From the NCBI GenBank assembly GCA_016714765.1, contig JADKCF010000025.1, positions 1 through 28,221 of the forward strand: a stretch of DNA of 28,221 nucleotides, read 5' to 3'. Of this stretch, positions 8,584 through 15,429 are shown piece by piece. The notes beneath the pieces are model-generated. The model ran no database searches, was not told the origin of the DNA, and was given only the letters and a program-made list of their open reading frames with translations. This DNA is from Saprospiraceae bacterium. GTDB taxonomy: Bacteria; Bacteroidota; Bacteroidia; Chitinophagales; Saprospiraceae. Position numbers and translations under genes: made by a program. Each line of letters begins with the position of its first letter. The first letter of the stretch is position 1.

Positions 8584-9651
8584 ATGCTGAGAACAGTAAT
8601 TATAGGTTCAGGGTGTTACGTTCCTGAAGAAATAAAAACTAACAGAGATTTTACTGTCCATGACTTTTATGGTGAAGATCATAAAAAGATATCGACACCA
8701 CCAGATGTGGTTACCCAAAAATTTCAAGAAATCACCGGAATCGAAGAACGCCGATATGCTGAGCATGACCACACTTCATCTGATTTGGCCTATTTTGCTT
8801 CTGTCAAAGCTATCGAAGATGCTAAAATAGATCCTGAAACACTCGATCAGATTATCTTCGCACACAATTATGGTGATGTCACCAAGCACCATATCCAGAC
8901 CGATGCAGTACCCTCCCTGGCATCCCGCCTCAAGCAAAAGCTGGGAATACGTAATCCTTCTTGTATAGCTTATGACATATTATTCGGATGTCCTGGCTGG
9001 CTGCAAGGTGTGATTCATTCTGATGCATTTTTTAAAGCCGGAATAGCCAAACGCATCCTGGTGGTAGGCTCAGAAACCTTGTCCAGGGTTATTGATCCAT
9101 ATGACAGAGACAGTATGATCTTTAGTGACGGAGCAGGTGCTACCATTCTGGAGTATCAGGATACTACTGGTTCTGGGATCTTGGCATGCAGTGTTCAGTC
9201 TCATTGTGTAGATGAAGCAGGCTTTATTAATTTTGGAAAATCTTACTTTCCTGATTCTGATCCGCGCATCAGGTATATCAAAATGAAGGGCCGGAAAGTC
9301 TATGAGTATGCGATAAAAAATGTTCCTGCAGCCATGAAGGAGTGCCTGGACAATGCCAATGTCGATATACATCAACTGAAAAAAGTATTTATTCATCAGG
9401 CCAACGAAAAGATGGATGAAGGAATCATCAAAACATTGTATAAACTGTATGGCTTAAAGCAAATACCTGAAGGTATTATGCCTATGAGTATCCATAAGTT
9501 CGGGAATAGCTCTGTTGCTACCATCCCTACTCTTTATGATATGGTGATACATAATGAGATGCCCGAACATGAATTGAAGCAAGGAGATATCATACTATTT
9601 GCTTCAGTAGGAGCGGGTATGAATATAAATGCTGTTTGTTACCAGATGTAA
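8584..9651 (+). CDS. 3-oxoacyl-ACP synthase III family protein (FabH-like ketoacyl synthase)
   Basis: 355 residues with the thiolase fold of KAS III enzymes, which condense an acyl-CoA starter with malonyl-ACP or a related extender. The catalytic triad is visible: C136 in DILFGCPGWLQG, H271 in FIHQANEKMDEG and N308 in KFGNSSVAT. The C-terminal glycine loop is FASVGAGMNINAVCYQM. It is longer than E. coli FabH (about 317) and has an insert around residues 20-50 (DFYGEDHKK), which is common in the accessory FabH-like proteins of Bacteroidetes. It could therefore serve a special lipid rather than core fatty-acid initiation. It stands alone, convergent with a small membrane protein gene. The ATG at 8584 has no competing start nearby. 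Confidence 0.9.
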   Translation: MLRTVIIGSGCYVPEEIKTNRDFTVHDFYGEDHKKISTPPDVVTQKFQEITGIEERRYAEHDHTSSDLAYFASVKAIEDAKIDPETLDQIIFAHNYGDVTKHHIQTDAVPSLASRLKQKLGIRNPSCIAYDILFGCPGWLQGVIHSDAFFKAGIAKRILVVGSETLSRVIDPYDRDSMIFSDGAGATILEYQDTTGSGILACSVQSHCVDEAGFINFGKSYFPDSDPRIRYIKMKGRKVYEYAIKNVPAAMKECLDNANVDIHQLKKVFIHQANEKMDEGIIKTLYKLYGLKQIPEGIMPMSIHKFGNSSVATIPTLYDMVIHNEMPEHELKQGDIILFASVGAGMNINAVCYQM

Positions 9652-9679
9652 AGATTCAGAATTTGATCCTTCAGCTCGA

Positions 9680-9955
9680 CTATTGTTTAGCCCAGTCAAA
9701 GCTGGAACCACCATTGACTACAGAAATAAATAGAAATATGAGCAAAGGTATGAGTGCAAGTCCTGCCATTAAATAGAAGTAATTTTTACTTATTTTAGAC
9801 CTTTCTATTTTTTCGGCTATTAAGGAAACAGCTAAAATTGCTGTAAATAATGGAATGAAAATGAATGTCAGTAAAGTCGCCAGATATTCATTAGCGATCC
9901 ATATAGCTATAAAAATGATGGCTTCTATGATCAGGATTTCCTTATAATATTTCAA
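9680..9955 (-). CDS. Small integral membrane protein, hypothetical
   Basis: 91 residues with about three hydrophobic segments (about 6-22, 28-46 and 62-81) and a polar tail ending GGSSFDWAKQ. I do not recognise a named family; short three-helix proteins of this kind are common in Bacteroidota. The frame can only start at TTG 9955 because a stop precedes it. A nearby ATG at about 9968 is out of frame; removing one A from the AAAA run just after it would give MQIPLKYYKEIL. The true start may therefore be that ATG, with the run misread. It is convergent with the ketoacyl synthase and lies 44 nt downstream of the acyltransferase gene, possibly in one transcript. Confidence 0.65.
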   Translation of the reverse strand: MKYYKEILIIEAIIFIAIWIANEYLATLLTFIFIPLFTAILAVSLIAEKIERSKISKNYFYLMAGLALIPLLIFLFISVVNGGSSFDWAKQ

Positions 9956-9999
9956 TGGTATTTTGCATTAATTTATGTAACAATAGATTCAAATGATGA

Positions 10000-11247
10000 T
10001 TATTTAAGATGTTTTAATATTTCAAGCCCCTGTTGCTGTACAGAATTGTACTTGGAAGGTAGGGCAAATGCTGTATTGTGCCACATATAATAATACCATC
10101 TTAGATATAAGCCACTAAACAAAAACAAAATAAGCACATACCAGCTCCAACCAGCAATAAGGATTATAGCAAGCAATGTAATATACCAAATCATCATCAG
10201 TAATAAAGTGGAAACCATCAAAATAGATGCTTTGAACTCCTTTTGCTTCACCTTGCCTTTGGTGAAATAATATCCGCCAGCTAATGGAATGCTATGGAGC
10301 ACCGAACCAATGAATGCAGGCAGAAAACCGATAATCAATATCAGTAATTTCAAAGGGTCAAGCGGTTTTTTAACTAAATCATGCCAATTAAGTTTTATTT
10401 TTCTGAGATTTGTATCCATTTCGTCCAAATGATGCCTTACTACCGTAGCCTGCTCGTCGTTTAGGTTGTTGGTCTTTGCAGCTATTTCTTGTTCTATTGA
10501 CAATCTGTAGGTGTCATACACATGGATAGGTAAATAAGGTTTTTTATGCTTACTCCTTTCTATCAATACTAATTTTTCAAAAATGGCTGATCTGTGAGCA
10601 TCATCGAGGTGAACAACATTCATTTTCATTGCGTCGTACAGATCATTCAGTAGCCATTCATGTGCTTTGTTTTTGTCAGTCTTATAAGATTCAAAATATT
10701 TTTGGACAAGGATGGGTTGTCCTACTTGCAACATGACTTCTTCATTAAAATCTGTAGGATAAGTGAAATTTAATCCAACGGGCAATATTTCAAGCTCTAG
10801 TTCCGGATTTTTTTCCAACGCCTGAAAGGCAATACGGACAATACCTTTTTGCAGAGGCCGTAATTTTTTTACACTCTCAGTGCTGCCTTCTGCAAAGATG
10901 AGAAGATTTTTATTTTCTATAAGCACCTGCAAACTTTCATCTATAGTGTGACTATTTTCCCTGAGTTTAGAAAAGCCATCTCTAAAACGGAATATAGGAA
11001 TCTGATGTGTAGATTTTAAAATGGGTCTTAAAAAAGGGTTTTCAAATACATCACCCCTTACCAAAAAATGCAAATCCTTTGGAAAAAAGCACGCCATCAA
11101 CAAAGGTTCAAGAAATCCATTGGGATGATTGCTTGCTACCAATTGAGGTGTTTGATCCTTTATATGGTCTAAACCTGAAATGAATATCTTTTTGAAAAAA
11201 ATCTTCAGCGTCAATCTGACAAGAACTTTAAGGAATTTATAAAACAT
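10000..11247 (-). CDS. Lysophospholipid (1-acylglycerol-3-phosphate type) acyltransferase, PlsC-like
   Basis: 415 residues. The N-terminal half (about 25-215) is a PlsC-like acyltransferase domain with ASNHPNGFLEP at 38-48 (catalytic H41) and IFAEGSTES at 117-125, equivalent to the FPEGTR acyl-acceptor motif. The acidic partner is glutamate E47 five residues after H41, rather than aspartate four after. The C-terminal third has two or three membrane helices (about 295-390). The family acylates glycerol phosphates or lysolipids at the inner membrane; the exact acceptor is unknown. It diverges from miaA with 46 nt between the two starts. The ATG at 11247 gives MFYKFLKVLVRL. Confidence 0.85.
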   Translation of the reverse strand: MFYKFLKVLVRLTLKIFFKKIFISGLDHIKDQTPQLVASNHPNGFLEPLLMACFFPKDLHFLVRGDVFENPFLRPILKSTHQIPIFRFRDGFSKLRENSHTIDESLQVLIENKNLLIFAEGSTESVKKLRPLQKGIVRIAFQALEKNPELELEILPVGLNFTYPTDFNEEVMLQVGQPILVQKYFESYKTDKNKAHEWLLNDLYDAMKMNVVHLDDAHRSAIFEKLVLIERSKHKKPYLPIHVYDTYRLSIEQEIAAKTNNLNDEQATVVRHHLDEMDTNLRKIKLNWHDLVKKPLDPLKLLILIIGFLPAFIGSVLHSIPLAGGYYFTKGKVKQKEFKASILMVSTLLLMMIWYITLLAIILIAGWSWYVLILFLFSGLYLRWYYYMWHNTAFALPSKYNSVQQQGLEILKHLK

Positions 11248-11261
11248 CTTTCCGTTTTAAC

Positions 11262-11269
11262 TATTTTTG
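11262..11269 (+). promoter_or_regulatory. -7 box for miaA
   Basis: TATTTTTG, an exact match to TAnnTTTG, lies 24 nt before the ATG at 11294. It overlaps the in-frame TTG at 11267, which rules that codon out as the start. No good -33 box is visible. Confidence 0.45.
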
Positions 11270-11293
11270 CGCCGTAAAGCTAATAAAAGCTTC

Positions 11294-12232
11294 ATGTCAG
11301 ATTCACATATCATAGAAAATAAATTTTTAATAATAATAACAGGTCCGACTGCAGTGGGCAAAACTGCTGCTTCACTGCACCTCGCCAAAACTTTCGGAGC
11401 CGAAATTTTTTCTGCTGATAGCCGACAAATATTTGCAGAGCTAAGCATTGGCACCGCAAAGCCAGGACCGATTGACATGGACAATATACCACATCATTTT
11501 ATCGGACACAAAAGTATCCATGACCACTTCAGCGCAGGGCATTTTGAATCTGAATTTACAAATGCAATGTCAGCCTACTTCAAAAGTAAAGATATTGCTA
11601 TAGTGACAGGTGGCACAGGATTGTACCTCCGGGCAATCATGGAGGGATTAGATGATTTTCCGGATATACCCAATGAGGTTATTCAATTTTACAATGATGG
11701 CTTTGAGACCAATGGTATGGAATGGCTGAGAGCTGAATTGCAAGAGCAGGACCCAGCATATTATCTGGCGGTAGACCTGTCCAACCATAGACGTATAATG
11801 AGAGCTTTGTGTGTATGTAAGGTTGCTGGCCGTCCGTTTTCGTCTTTTCTGACAAATGTAAAAAAGCCTAAGCTGCCTTACACGACAATAGGCGTTTTAC
11901 TAGAGCTGCCCAGACAGGAGTTATACGACAGAATAAACAAAAGAGTTGATGACATGATGTCTGCCGGACTGCTCCATGAAGCCAGAAATGTCTATCCATT
12001 CAAAGGATTAGCTTCTCTGGAGACAGTAGGGTATAGGGAGTTGTTCGATTTTTTTGATGGGCATACAGATCTGGATATTGCTGTCAATATGATAAAGCAA
12101 AATTCACGCAGGTATGCTAAAAGACAAATGACATGGTTTAGGAAATATGGAGACTGGACTACCTTCCATCCAGAACAAATATCAGAGATTGAGGGATACA
12201 TCCGAAGCGAAATTTCTACATCACATAGGTAA
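11294..12232 (+). CDS. miaA: tRNA dimethylallyltransferase
   Basis: 312 residues, normal for MiaA, which transfers a dimethylallyl group to N6 of A37 in tRNAs that read UNN codons, a cytoplasmic step that improves decoding. Motifs in order: P-loop GPTAVGKT at 17-24; SADSRQIF at 40-47, with the aspartate and Q45 that bind the flipped base; TGGTGLYLRA at 105-114; the insert with NHRRIMRAL; GYRELFDFF near 246-254; and the C-terminal RRYAKRQMTWFRK. ATG 11294 is chosen over an upstream in-frame TTG at 11267, which lies within the promoter. The gene is preceded by a divergent acyltransferase and followed 118 nt later by a yceI-type gene with its own promoter. Confidence 0.95.
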   Translation: MSDSHIIENKFLIIITGPTAVGKTAASLHLAKTFGAEIFSADSRQIFAELSIGTAKPGPIDMDNIPHHFIGHKSIHDHFSAGHFESEFTNAMSAYFKSKDIAIVTGGTGLYLRAIMEGLDDFPDIPNEVIQFYNDGFETNGMEWLRAELQEQDPAYYLAVDLSNHRRIMRALCVCKVAGRPFSSFLTNVKKPKLPYTTIGVLLELPRQELYDRINKRVDDMMSAGLLHEARNVYPFKGLASLETVGYRELFDFFDGHTDLDIAVNMIKQNSRRYAKRQMTWFRKYGDWTTFHPEQISEIEGYIRSEISTSHR

Positions 12233-12304
12233 CGGGTTAATGCTTAAATGTTAAAAATTACTTAAAACTTATTTTTTCAGTGATATAAATAAACTAAAAT
12301 ACAA

Positions 12305-12323
12305 TACATTTGTTGTAACAAAC
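12305..12323 (+). promoter_or_regulatory. -7 box and overlapping inverted repeat upstream of the yceI-type gene
   Basis: TACATTTG at 12305-12312 matches TAnnTTTG exactly, 38 nt before the ATG. Overlapping its end is TTTGTT-GT-AACAAA (12310-12323), two perfect inverted 6-nt half-sites placed at the expected transcription start. This could be an operator; the regulator is unknown. Confidence 0.4.
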
Positions 12324-12350
12324 ATTATTAATCAATTAAATCATTTTAAC

Positions 12351-12926
12351 ATGAAGTCTTATTTCTTATCATTTAGTTTATTGTTTGTTGCATTTTTTAG
12401 CTTCGCTGCCGGTGTTGATCCTATTACAAAAAATATCAGTGTTGCTTCTTCCAATGTAGTGTGGAAAGGTTTTAAAGTTACCGGCTCACACGAAGGTAAT
12501 ATCAAATTTAAATCTGGATCGCTGACATTTAACGGAGATGTACTCACAGGTGGTGATCTTGTAGTCGATATGAACTCTATGGATTGTACTGATCTTACAG
12601 GTGGTGGTAAAGGTAAATTGGAAGGTCACCTGAAATCTGATGATTTCTTCGGCACTGCTGCACACCCGACTGCTTCTATCAAATTTACAAAAGTTGTGTC
12701 AAGAGGTTTACCTGGTGAATATAAAATCACAGCTAACATTACCATCAAAAAAACAACCAAAGAGATTAAGTTTAATGCGACAGTAAAAGACGGTGCGGGT
12801 ACTGCCGCTATCAAAATAGACAGAACTGACTTCGACGTAAAATATGGCTCAGGTTCATTTTTTGATAGCCTTGGTGACAAGACTATATACGACGAGTTTG
12901 ATTTAAATGTAGCAATTAAATATTAA
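12351..12926 (+). CDS. YceI family protein, exported lipid-binding lipocalin-like protein
   Basis: 191 residues starting with a clear signal peptide (MKSYFLSF through about residue 20, ending FSFAAG), so it is periplasmic or secreted. The mature part is one YceI domain: VVWKGFKVTGSHEGNIKFKS, a central LEGHLKSDDFFGTAAHPTAS and the terminal YDEFDLNVAIKY. The HLKSDDFF...HPTA block is the family hallmark. YceI proteins form a beta-barrel that holds a long isoprenoid chain in known homologues and are often linked to stress or respiration; the ligand here is unknown. It has its own promoter at 12305-12312 and is probably monocistronic. A second promoter for the downstream repeat RNA begins 18 nt after its stop. 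Confidence 0.9.
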   Translation: MKSYFLSFSLLFVAFFSFAAGVDPITKNISVASSNVVWKGFKVTGSHEGNIKFKSGSLTFNGDVLTGGDLVVDMNSMDCTDLTGGGKGKLEGHLKSDDFFGTAAHPTASIKFTKVVSRGLPGEYKITANITIKKTTKEIKFNATVKDGAGTAAIKIDRTDFDVKYGSGSFFDSLGDKTIYDEFDLNVAIKY

Positions 12927-12943
12927 AAAAAAGTTAATAAATT

Positions 12944-12973
12944 TTTGCATATTCAAACAATTAAGTATTTTTG
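12944..12973 (+). promoter_or_regulatory. Promoter of the repeat-RNA locus
   Basis: TTTG at 12944-12947, an 18-nt spacer and TATTTTTG at 12966-12973 match the Bacteroidetes housekeeping promoter (TTTG, about 19 nt, TAnnTTTG). It is among the best matches in the window, and no protein gene follows it. Transcription would start near 12980. Confidence 0.6.
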
Positions 12974-13014
12974 CATTGAAATTGCATAAATTTACTTTTA
13001 AATAATTCTTTTTT

Positions 13015-13036
13015 ACTTGTTTTTACGTAAACAAGT
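13015..13036 (+). repeat. Inverted repeat in the leader of the repeat RNA
   Basis: ACTTGTTT (13015-13022) and AAACAAGT (13029-13036) are perfect reverse complements with a 6-nt loop TTACGT. It could be an RNA hairpin near the 5' end of the transcript or a protein-binding site. Confidence 0.6.
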
Positions 13037-13072
13037 TATTGTGATATAAAATCTAATGACATCAGTTAAAAG

Positions 13073-13144
13073 GAGACAGTAGTTTTTTCAGTTAGAGGAT
13101 CGAGTCACCGGATTCGGCCTGTTTCAAAAAAATAAACAATGTCT
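13073..13144 (+). repeat. Structured repeat, copy 1 (diverged)
   Basis: Begins GAGACAGTAG and ends GTCT. It keeps GTTAGAGG and CGGATTCGGCC but differs from copies 2-4 at six core positions and lacks the TA before GTTAG. In a GGGTCGG/CCGGCCC stem model, one pair G-C has become A-U, one has become a G-U wobble, one is a mismatch, and the other changes are unpaired. Confidence 0.85.
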
Positions 13145-13228
13145 GAGAACTTTTTTCTGGTTTTTTAAGTTATTCTTGAGTATACAAAGGTATATTCATT
13201 ATTGCTAGAGATTAAGTAATTGATACAA

Positions 13229-13304
13229 GAGACAGTAGTTTTTTTCATAGTTAGAGGGTCGGGTCGCCGGATCCGGCCCCTTTCAAATGAATGATCTAAC
13301 GTCT
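13229..13304 (+). repeat. Structured repeat, copy 2
   Basis: Begins GAGACAGTAG, has a T7 run, GTTAGAGGGTCGG, the perfect 12-bp palindrome GCCGGATCCGGC, CCCTTTCAAA, and ends CTAACGTCT. GTTAG pairs with CTAAC and AGAC with GTCT, which closes the unit at both ends. Confidence 0.9.
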
Positions 13305-13344
13305 AAGAATTGTGTTGATTATTATAACATACAGTTTTTCTGAA

Positions 13345-13421
13345 GAGACAGTAGTTTTTTCATAGTTAGAGGGTCGGGTCGCCGGATCCGGCCCCTTTCA
13401 AAAGAAATTTTATTAACGTCT
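13345..13421 (+). repeat. Structured repeat, copy 3
   Basis: Identical to copies 2 and 4 over the first 59 or so bases except for one T fewer in the T-run. The 3' arm reads TTAACGTCT, so the GTTAG helix is kept through a G-U pair. Confidence 0.9.
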
Positions 13422-13457
13422 GGGACTCAGAAAATTTTAAATATAGATTTATCAAAA

Positions 13458-13531
13458 GAGACAGTAGTTTTTTTCATAGTTAGAGGGTCGGGTCGCCGGA
13501 TCCGGCCCCTTTCAAAAATATACTAACGTCT
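13458..13531 (+). repeat. Structured repeat, copy 4
   Basis: Same as copy 2 through CCCTTTCAAA, then a different 8-nt spacer and CTAACGTCT. The core stem is GGGTCGG (13485-13491) with CCGGCCC (13502-13508). The terminator stem begins 20 nt after this copy. Confidence 0.9.
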
Positions 13532-13551
13532 AAGAAATTTGATAAAAATTT

Positions 13552-13582
13552 AAAAGGCTTCCGGGTATTCTGGAAGCCTTTT
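13552..13582. terminator. Strong terminator after the repeat array, usable from both sides
   Basis: A perfect 11-bp stem AAAAGGCTTCC (13552-13562) with GGAAGCCTTTT (13572-13582) and a 9-nt loop. The plus strand has TTTT then ATGTTTTATTG; the minus strand ends in AAAA-complement TTTT and further T-rich sequence. It can end the repeat RNA on the plus strand and the thioesterase/HMG-CoA lyase transcripts on the minus strand. Confidence 0.85.
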
Positions 13583-13661
13583 ATGTTTTATTGTAGGAGA
13601 GTTTAATAGCTGTCCATTGGCTAAGAAGCTATCTAATGTGAAGATAATTTTGTTTCAGCCC

Positions 13662-14132
13662 TTACTTAAATGGAGCCATTTCGTCCTCTATATCCTTTCT
13701 GAGCATTTTTAATCTGACAGCATAGTCACGTAGTTTGATTTCTTCTTCGCTCACAGGCAACCATTCGGGCACGTCTACGGGTTCTCCTTGTTGGTTAACG
13801 GCAACAAACACAATGATGCAGTGAGTAGTCTTAGTATAGTCCGCATCAGTCCTGAGATTTTTGCACATGACATCGACCATTATATGCATGCTTGTTTTTC
13901 CTGTATATATCACCTTGGCATCGATTTTCACCAGATCACCTATTTGTATAGGTTTATGAAAACGAATACCACCTACGTAGATGGTCACGCAATAAGAACC
14001 TGACCAGTTGGTTGCGCATGCAAATGAAACCTGATCTATCCATTTCATGACTGCTCCTCCATGCACTTTTCCACCAAAGTTGATATCCATAGGCTCTGCC
14101 AAAAATTGAAAAGTAAGCTTATTTTCTTTCAT
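13662..14132 (-). CDS. Acyl-CoA thioesterase, hotdog fold (YciA/BACH type)
   Basis: 156 residues, one hotdog domain. The family signature is seen at PMDINFGGKVHGGAVMKWID (14-33), where the asparagine-glycine stretch and D33 form the thioesterase active site. IYVGGIRFHKPIQIGDLVKI follows as the central helix-strand unit. Such enzymes hydrolyse acyl-CoAs to free acid and CoA in the cytoplasm. The C-terminal 30 residues form a charged helix (LRDYAVRLKMLRKDIEDEM). The ATG at 14132 gives MKENKLTFQF. It lies 85 nt downstream of the HMG-CoA lyase gene on the same strand, so the two may share a transcript and a role in CoA-thioester breakdown. Confidence 0.88.
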   Translation of the reverse strand: MKENKLTFQFLAEPMDINFGGKVHGGAVMKWIDQVSFACATNWSGSYCVTIYVGGIRFHKPIQIGDLVKIDAKVIYTGKTSMHIMVDVMCKNLRTDADYTKTTHCIIVFVAVNQQGEPVDVPEWLPVSEEEIKLRDYAVRLKMLRKDIEDEMAPFK

Positions 14133-14217
14133 AACATGTTTTGTTTTATACCTAATGTTTAATGGACAAATTTATTTTTAGAACTGTTGGTTAGTCACTC
14201 TGACCCGATTTTGTTTT

Positions 14218-15105
14218 TTATAAAAATACTTTGTCGGTATACTTTAGTGCTTTGGCAAAAGATGATTTATCCAGATGCAGGTCTACATTAAACTGTTCAA
14301 AATACTGTATGACATTTTCTGTAGCCATATTACCTGTAAGGTCGTCTTTAGCCATGGGGCAACCTCCGAATCCTTTGATAGCAGCATCAAATCTACGGCA
14401 TCCACTTTGGTATGCAGCATCTATCTTAGGAAACCAGTTATGGGGCTGAGTATGCAAGTGTGCTCCAAATTCGACATCAGGATAAGGAGGGATAAGATAC
14501 TTGAAGAGGTATGAGATGCTATCAGGTGTGGCTATACCAATGGTATCAGACAAAGCCATGATTTTAACACCCATATCAGCTAGTCTATCCACCCATTGCT
14601 GACAAATATCTACGCTCCACATATCCCCATAAGGATTTCCAAAGCCCATAGAGATGTAAATAACTAATTTTTTATTGTGATTAGCGCAAACTTGTTGAAT
14701 TTCATCTACCCTTATGAGTGATTCTTCGATGGTGGCATTTGTATTTCTGATTTGAAACGTTTCAGAAATAGAAAATGGATAACCAAGGTATGAGATTTCG
14801 TCAAATTGGACGGCATCCATTGCTCCGCGCGCATTGGCAATTATAGCCAAAAGTTTTGATTTTGTATCATGGAGGTGCAAACCTTCAAGCACTGTTGCAG
14901 TATCTCTCATCTGAGGAATAGCTTTAGGTGAAACAAAGCTTCCGAAGTCTATAGTGTCAAAGCCTACTGCCAGTAATTGGTTGATGTAGTTTATTTTAAT
15001 ATCTGTATCGATAAATTCATGAATTCCCTGCATGGCATCCCTTGGGCACTCAACGATTTTTATAGGTGACTCAGAAATGTTGTGACTTATGGATTTATCC
15101 GGCAT
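14218..15105 (-). CDS. Hydroxymethylglutaryl-CoA lyase
   Basis: 295 residues, a TIM-barrel of the HMGL-like family. It should cleave 3-hydroxy-3-methylglutaryl-CoA into acetoacetate and acetyl-CoA, the last step of leucine breakdown. Visible residues are R22-D23 in VECPRDAMQG, the metal-binding pair H216-x-H218 in FGAHLHTQ, and catalytic C249 in KGFGGCPMAKDDLTGN with N259. The classical N-terminal GPRDGLQ is CPRDAMQ here. Other DRE-TIM family members (homocitrate or isopropylmalate synthases) are longer and lack the GGCP loop, so they are unlikely. The ATG at 15105 is preceded by a minus-strand TATATTTG box. Confidence 0.9.
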   Translation of the reverse strand: MPDKSISHNISESPIKIVECPRDAMQGIHEFIDTDIKINYINQLLAVGFDTIDFGSFVSPKAIPQMRDTATVLEGLHLHDTKSKLLAIIANARGAMDAVQFDEISYLGYPFSISETFQIRNTNATIEESLIRVDEIQQVCANHNKKLVIYISMGFGNPYGDMWSVDICQQWVDRLADMGVKIMALSDTIGIATPDSISYLFKYLIPPYPDVEFGAHLHTQPHNWFPKIDAAYQSGCRRFDAAIKGFGGCPMAKDDLTGNMATENVIQYFEQFNVDLHLDKSSFAKALKYTDKVFL

Positions 15106-15158
15106 AAATTGAAAAAAATATTATTGCCCATTAAAAAAATAATGGTATAAAAGTAAAA

Positions 15159-15166
15159 CAAATATA
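15159..15166 (-). promoter_or_regulatory. -7 box for the HMG-CoA lyase gene
   Basis: On the minus strand TATATTTG matches TAnnTTTG exactly, about 53 nt before the ATG at 15105. No convincing -33 box is seen. Confidence 0.35.
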
Positions 15167-15217
15167 GTGCCTTTTTGATTTAAACATCATTATTTTAAAA
15201 CGGAGACACTTTTATTT

Positions 15218-15421
15218 ATGAAAAGACCCATATGGACGTTAGTTGGTTTTGCTATGTTTGCAACTGGCATTCTCTCTGTTATATTGTGGCTGGTAGGCTT
15301 AAAATTGACGTTTTTAAATGTCATTTACAATCTGGGTGCTGCCACTATTATTATCCAACTCATACTATTATTCGGTGGTGTCATTATAATGTATGTAGCT
15401 CGAACAGACCAGGAAGAGTAA
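15218..15421 (+). CDS. Small two-helix membrane protein, hypothetical
   Basis: 67 residues with two hydrophobic segments (about 6-27 and 33-60) separated by a short loop, and a charged tail RTDQEE. I do not recognise a family. The ATG at 15218 follows an AT-rich leader and codes for MKRPIWTLVG. The gene is divergent from HMG-CoA lyase and ends 8 nt from the convergent DUF5686 gene. It is credible because of the clear membrane pattern and a start and stop that fit the gap between its neighbours. Confidence 0.65.
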   Translation: MKRPIWTLVGFAMFATGILSVILWLVGLKLTFLNVIYNLGAATIIIQLILLFGGVIIMYVARTDQEE

Positions 15422-15429
15422 AGTACTAC

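Larger units (their letters stand above)
12980..13590 (+). ncRNA. Candidate non-coding RNA of about 600 nt with four structured repeats
   Basis: The transcript is inferred from a promoter match at 12944-12973 and a strong terminator at 13552-13582. It contains an 8-bp hairpin near its 5' end and four repeat units. Conservation is confined to the units and does not follow codons: of the six differences between copy 1 and the other three in the core, five fall in the reading frame that crosses all copies as non-synonymous or first/second-position changes. I know of no RNA family with this sequence. It could be one long RNA, or a precursor cut into four RNAs of about 75 nt. Confidence 0.55.
12927..13661. 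other. Long gene-free region holding a repeat-RNA locus
   Basis: 735 bases without a credible protein gene. It contains a promoter (12944-12973), an inverted repeat (13015-13036), four copies of a structured repeat (13073-13531) and a terminator (13552-13582). These parts together look like one transcription unit on the plus strand, entered separately below. Confidence 0.7.

Noticed and set aside
13073..13531. The four repeats as a CRISPR array
   Set aside because: Units are about 75 nt at uneven intervals of 113-156 nt, only four exist, they contain a strong internal palindrome, and no cas gene is nearby.
13229..13531. Integron attC sites (GTTAG and CTAAC look like half-sites)
   Set aside because: The half-sites do not match GTTRRRY/RYYYAAC fully, no cassette genes lie between the units, and no integrase is seen.
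13250..13535. A short peptide (LEGRVAGSGPFQ) encoded in copies 2-4
   Set aside because: The frame has a stop just before it and no start codon, the C-termini differ between copies, and copy 1 changes amino acids at first and second codon positions while partly keeping base pairing.
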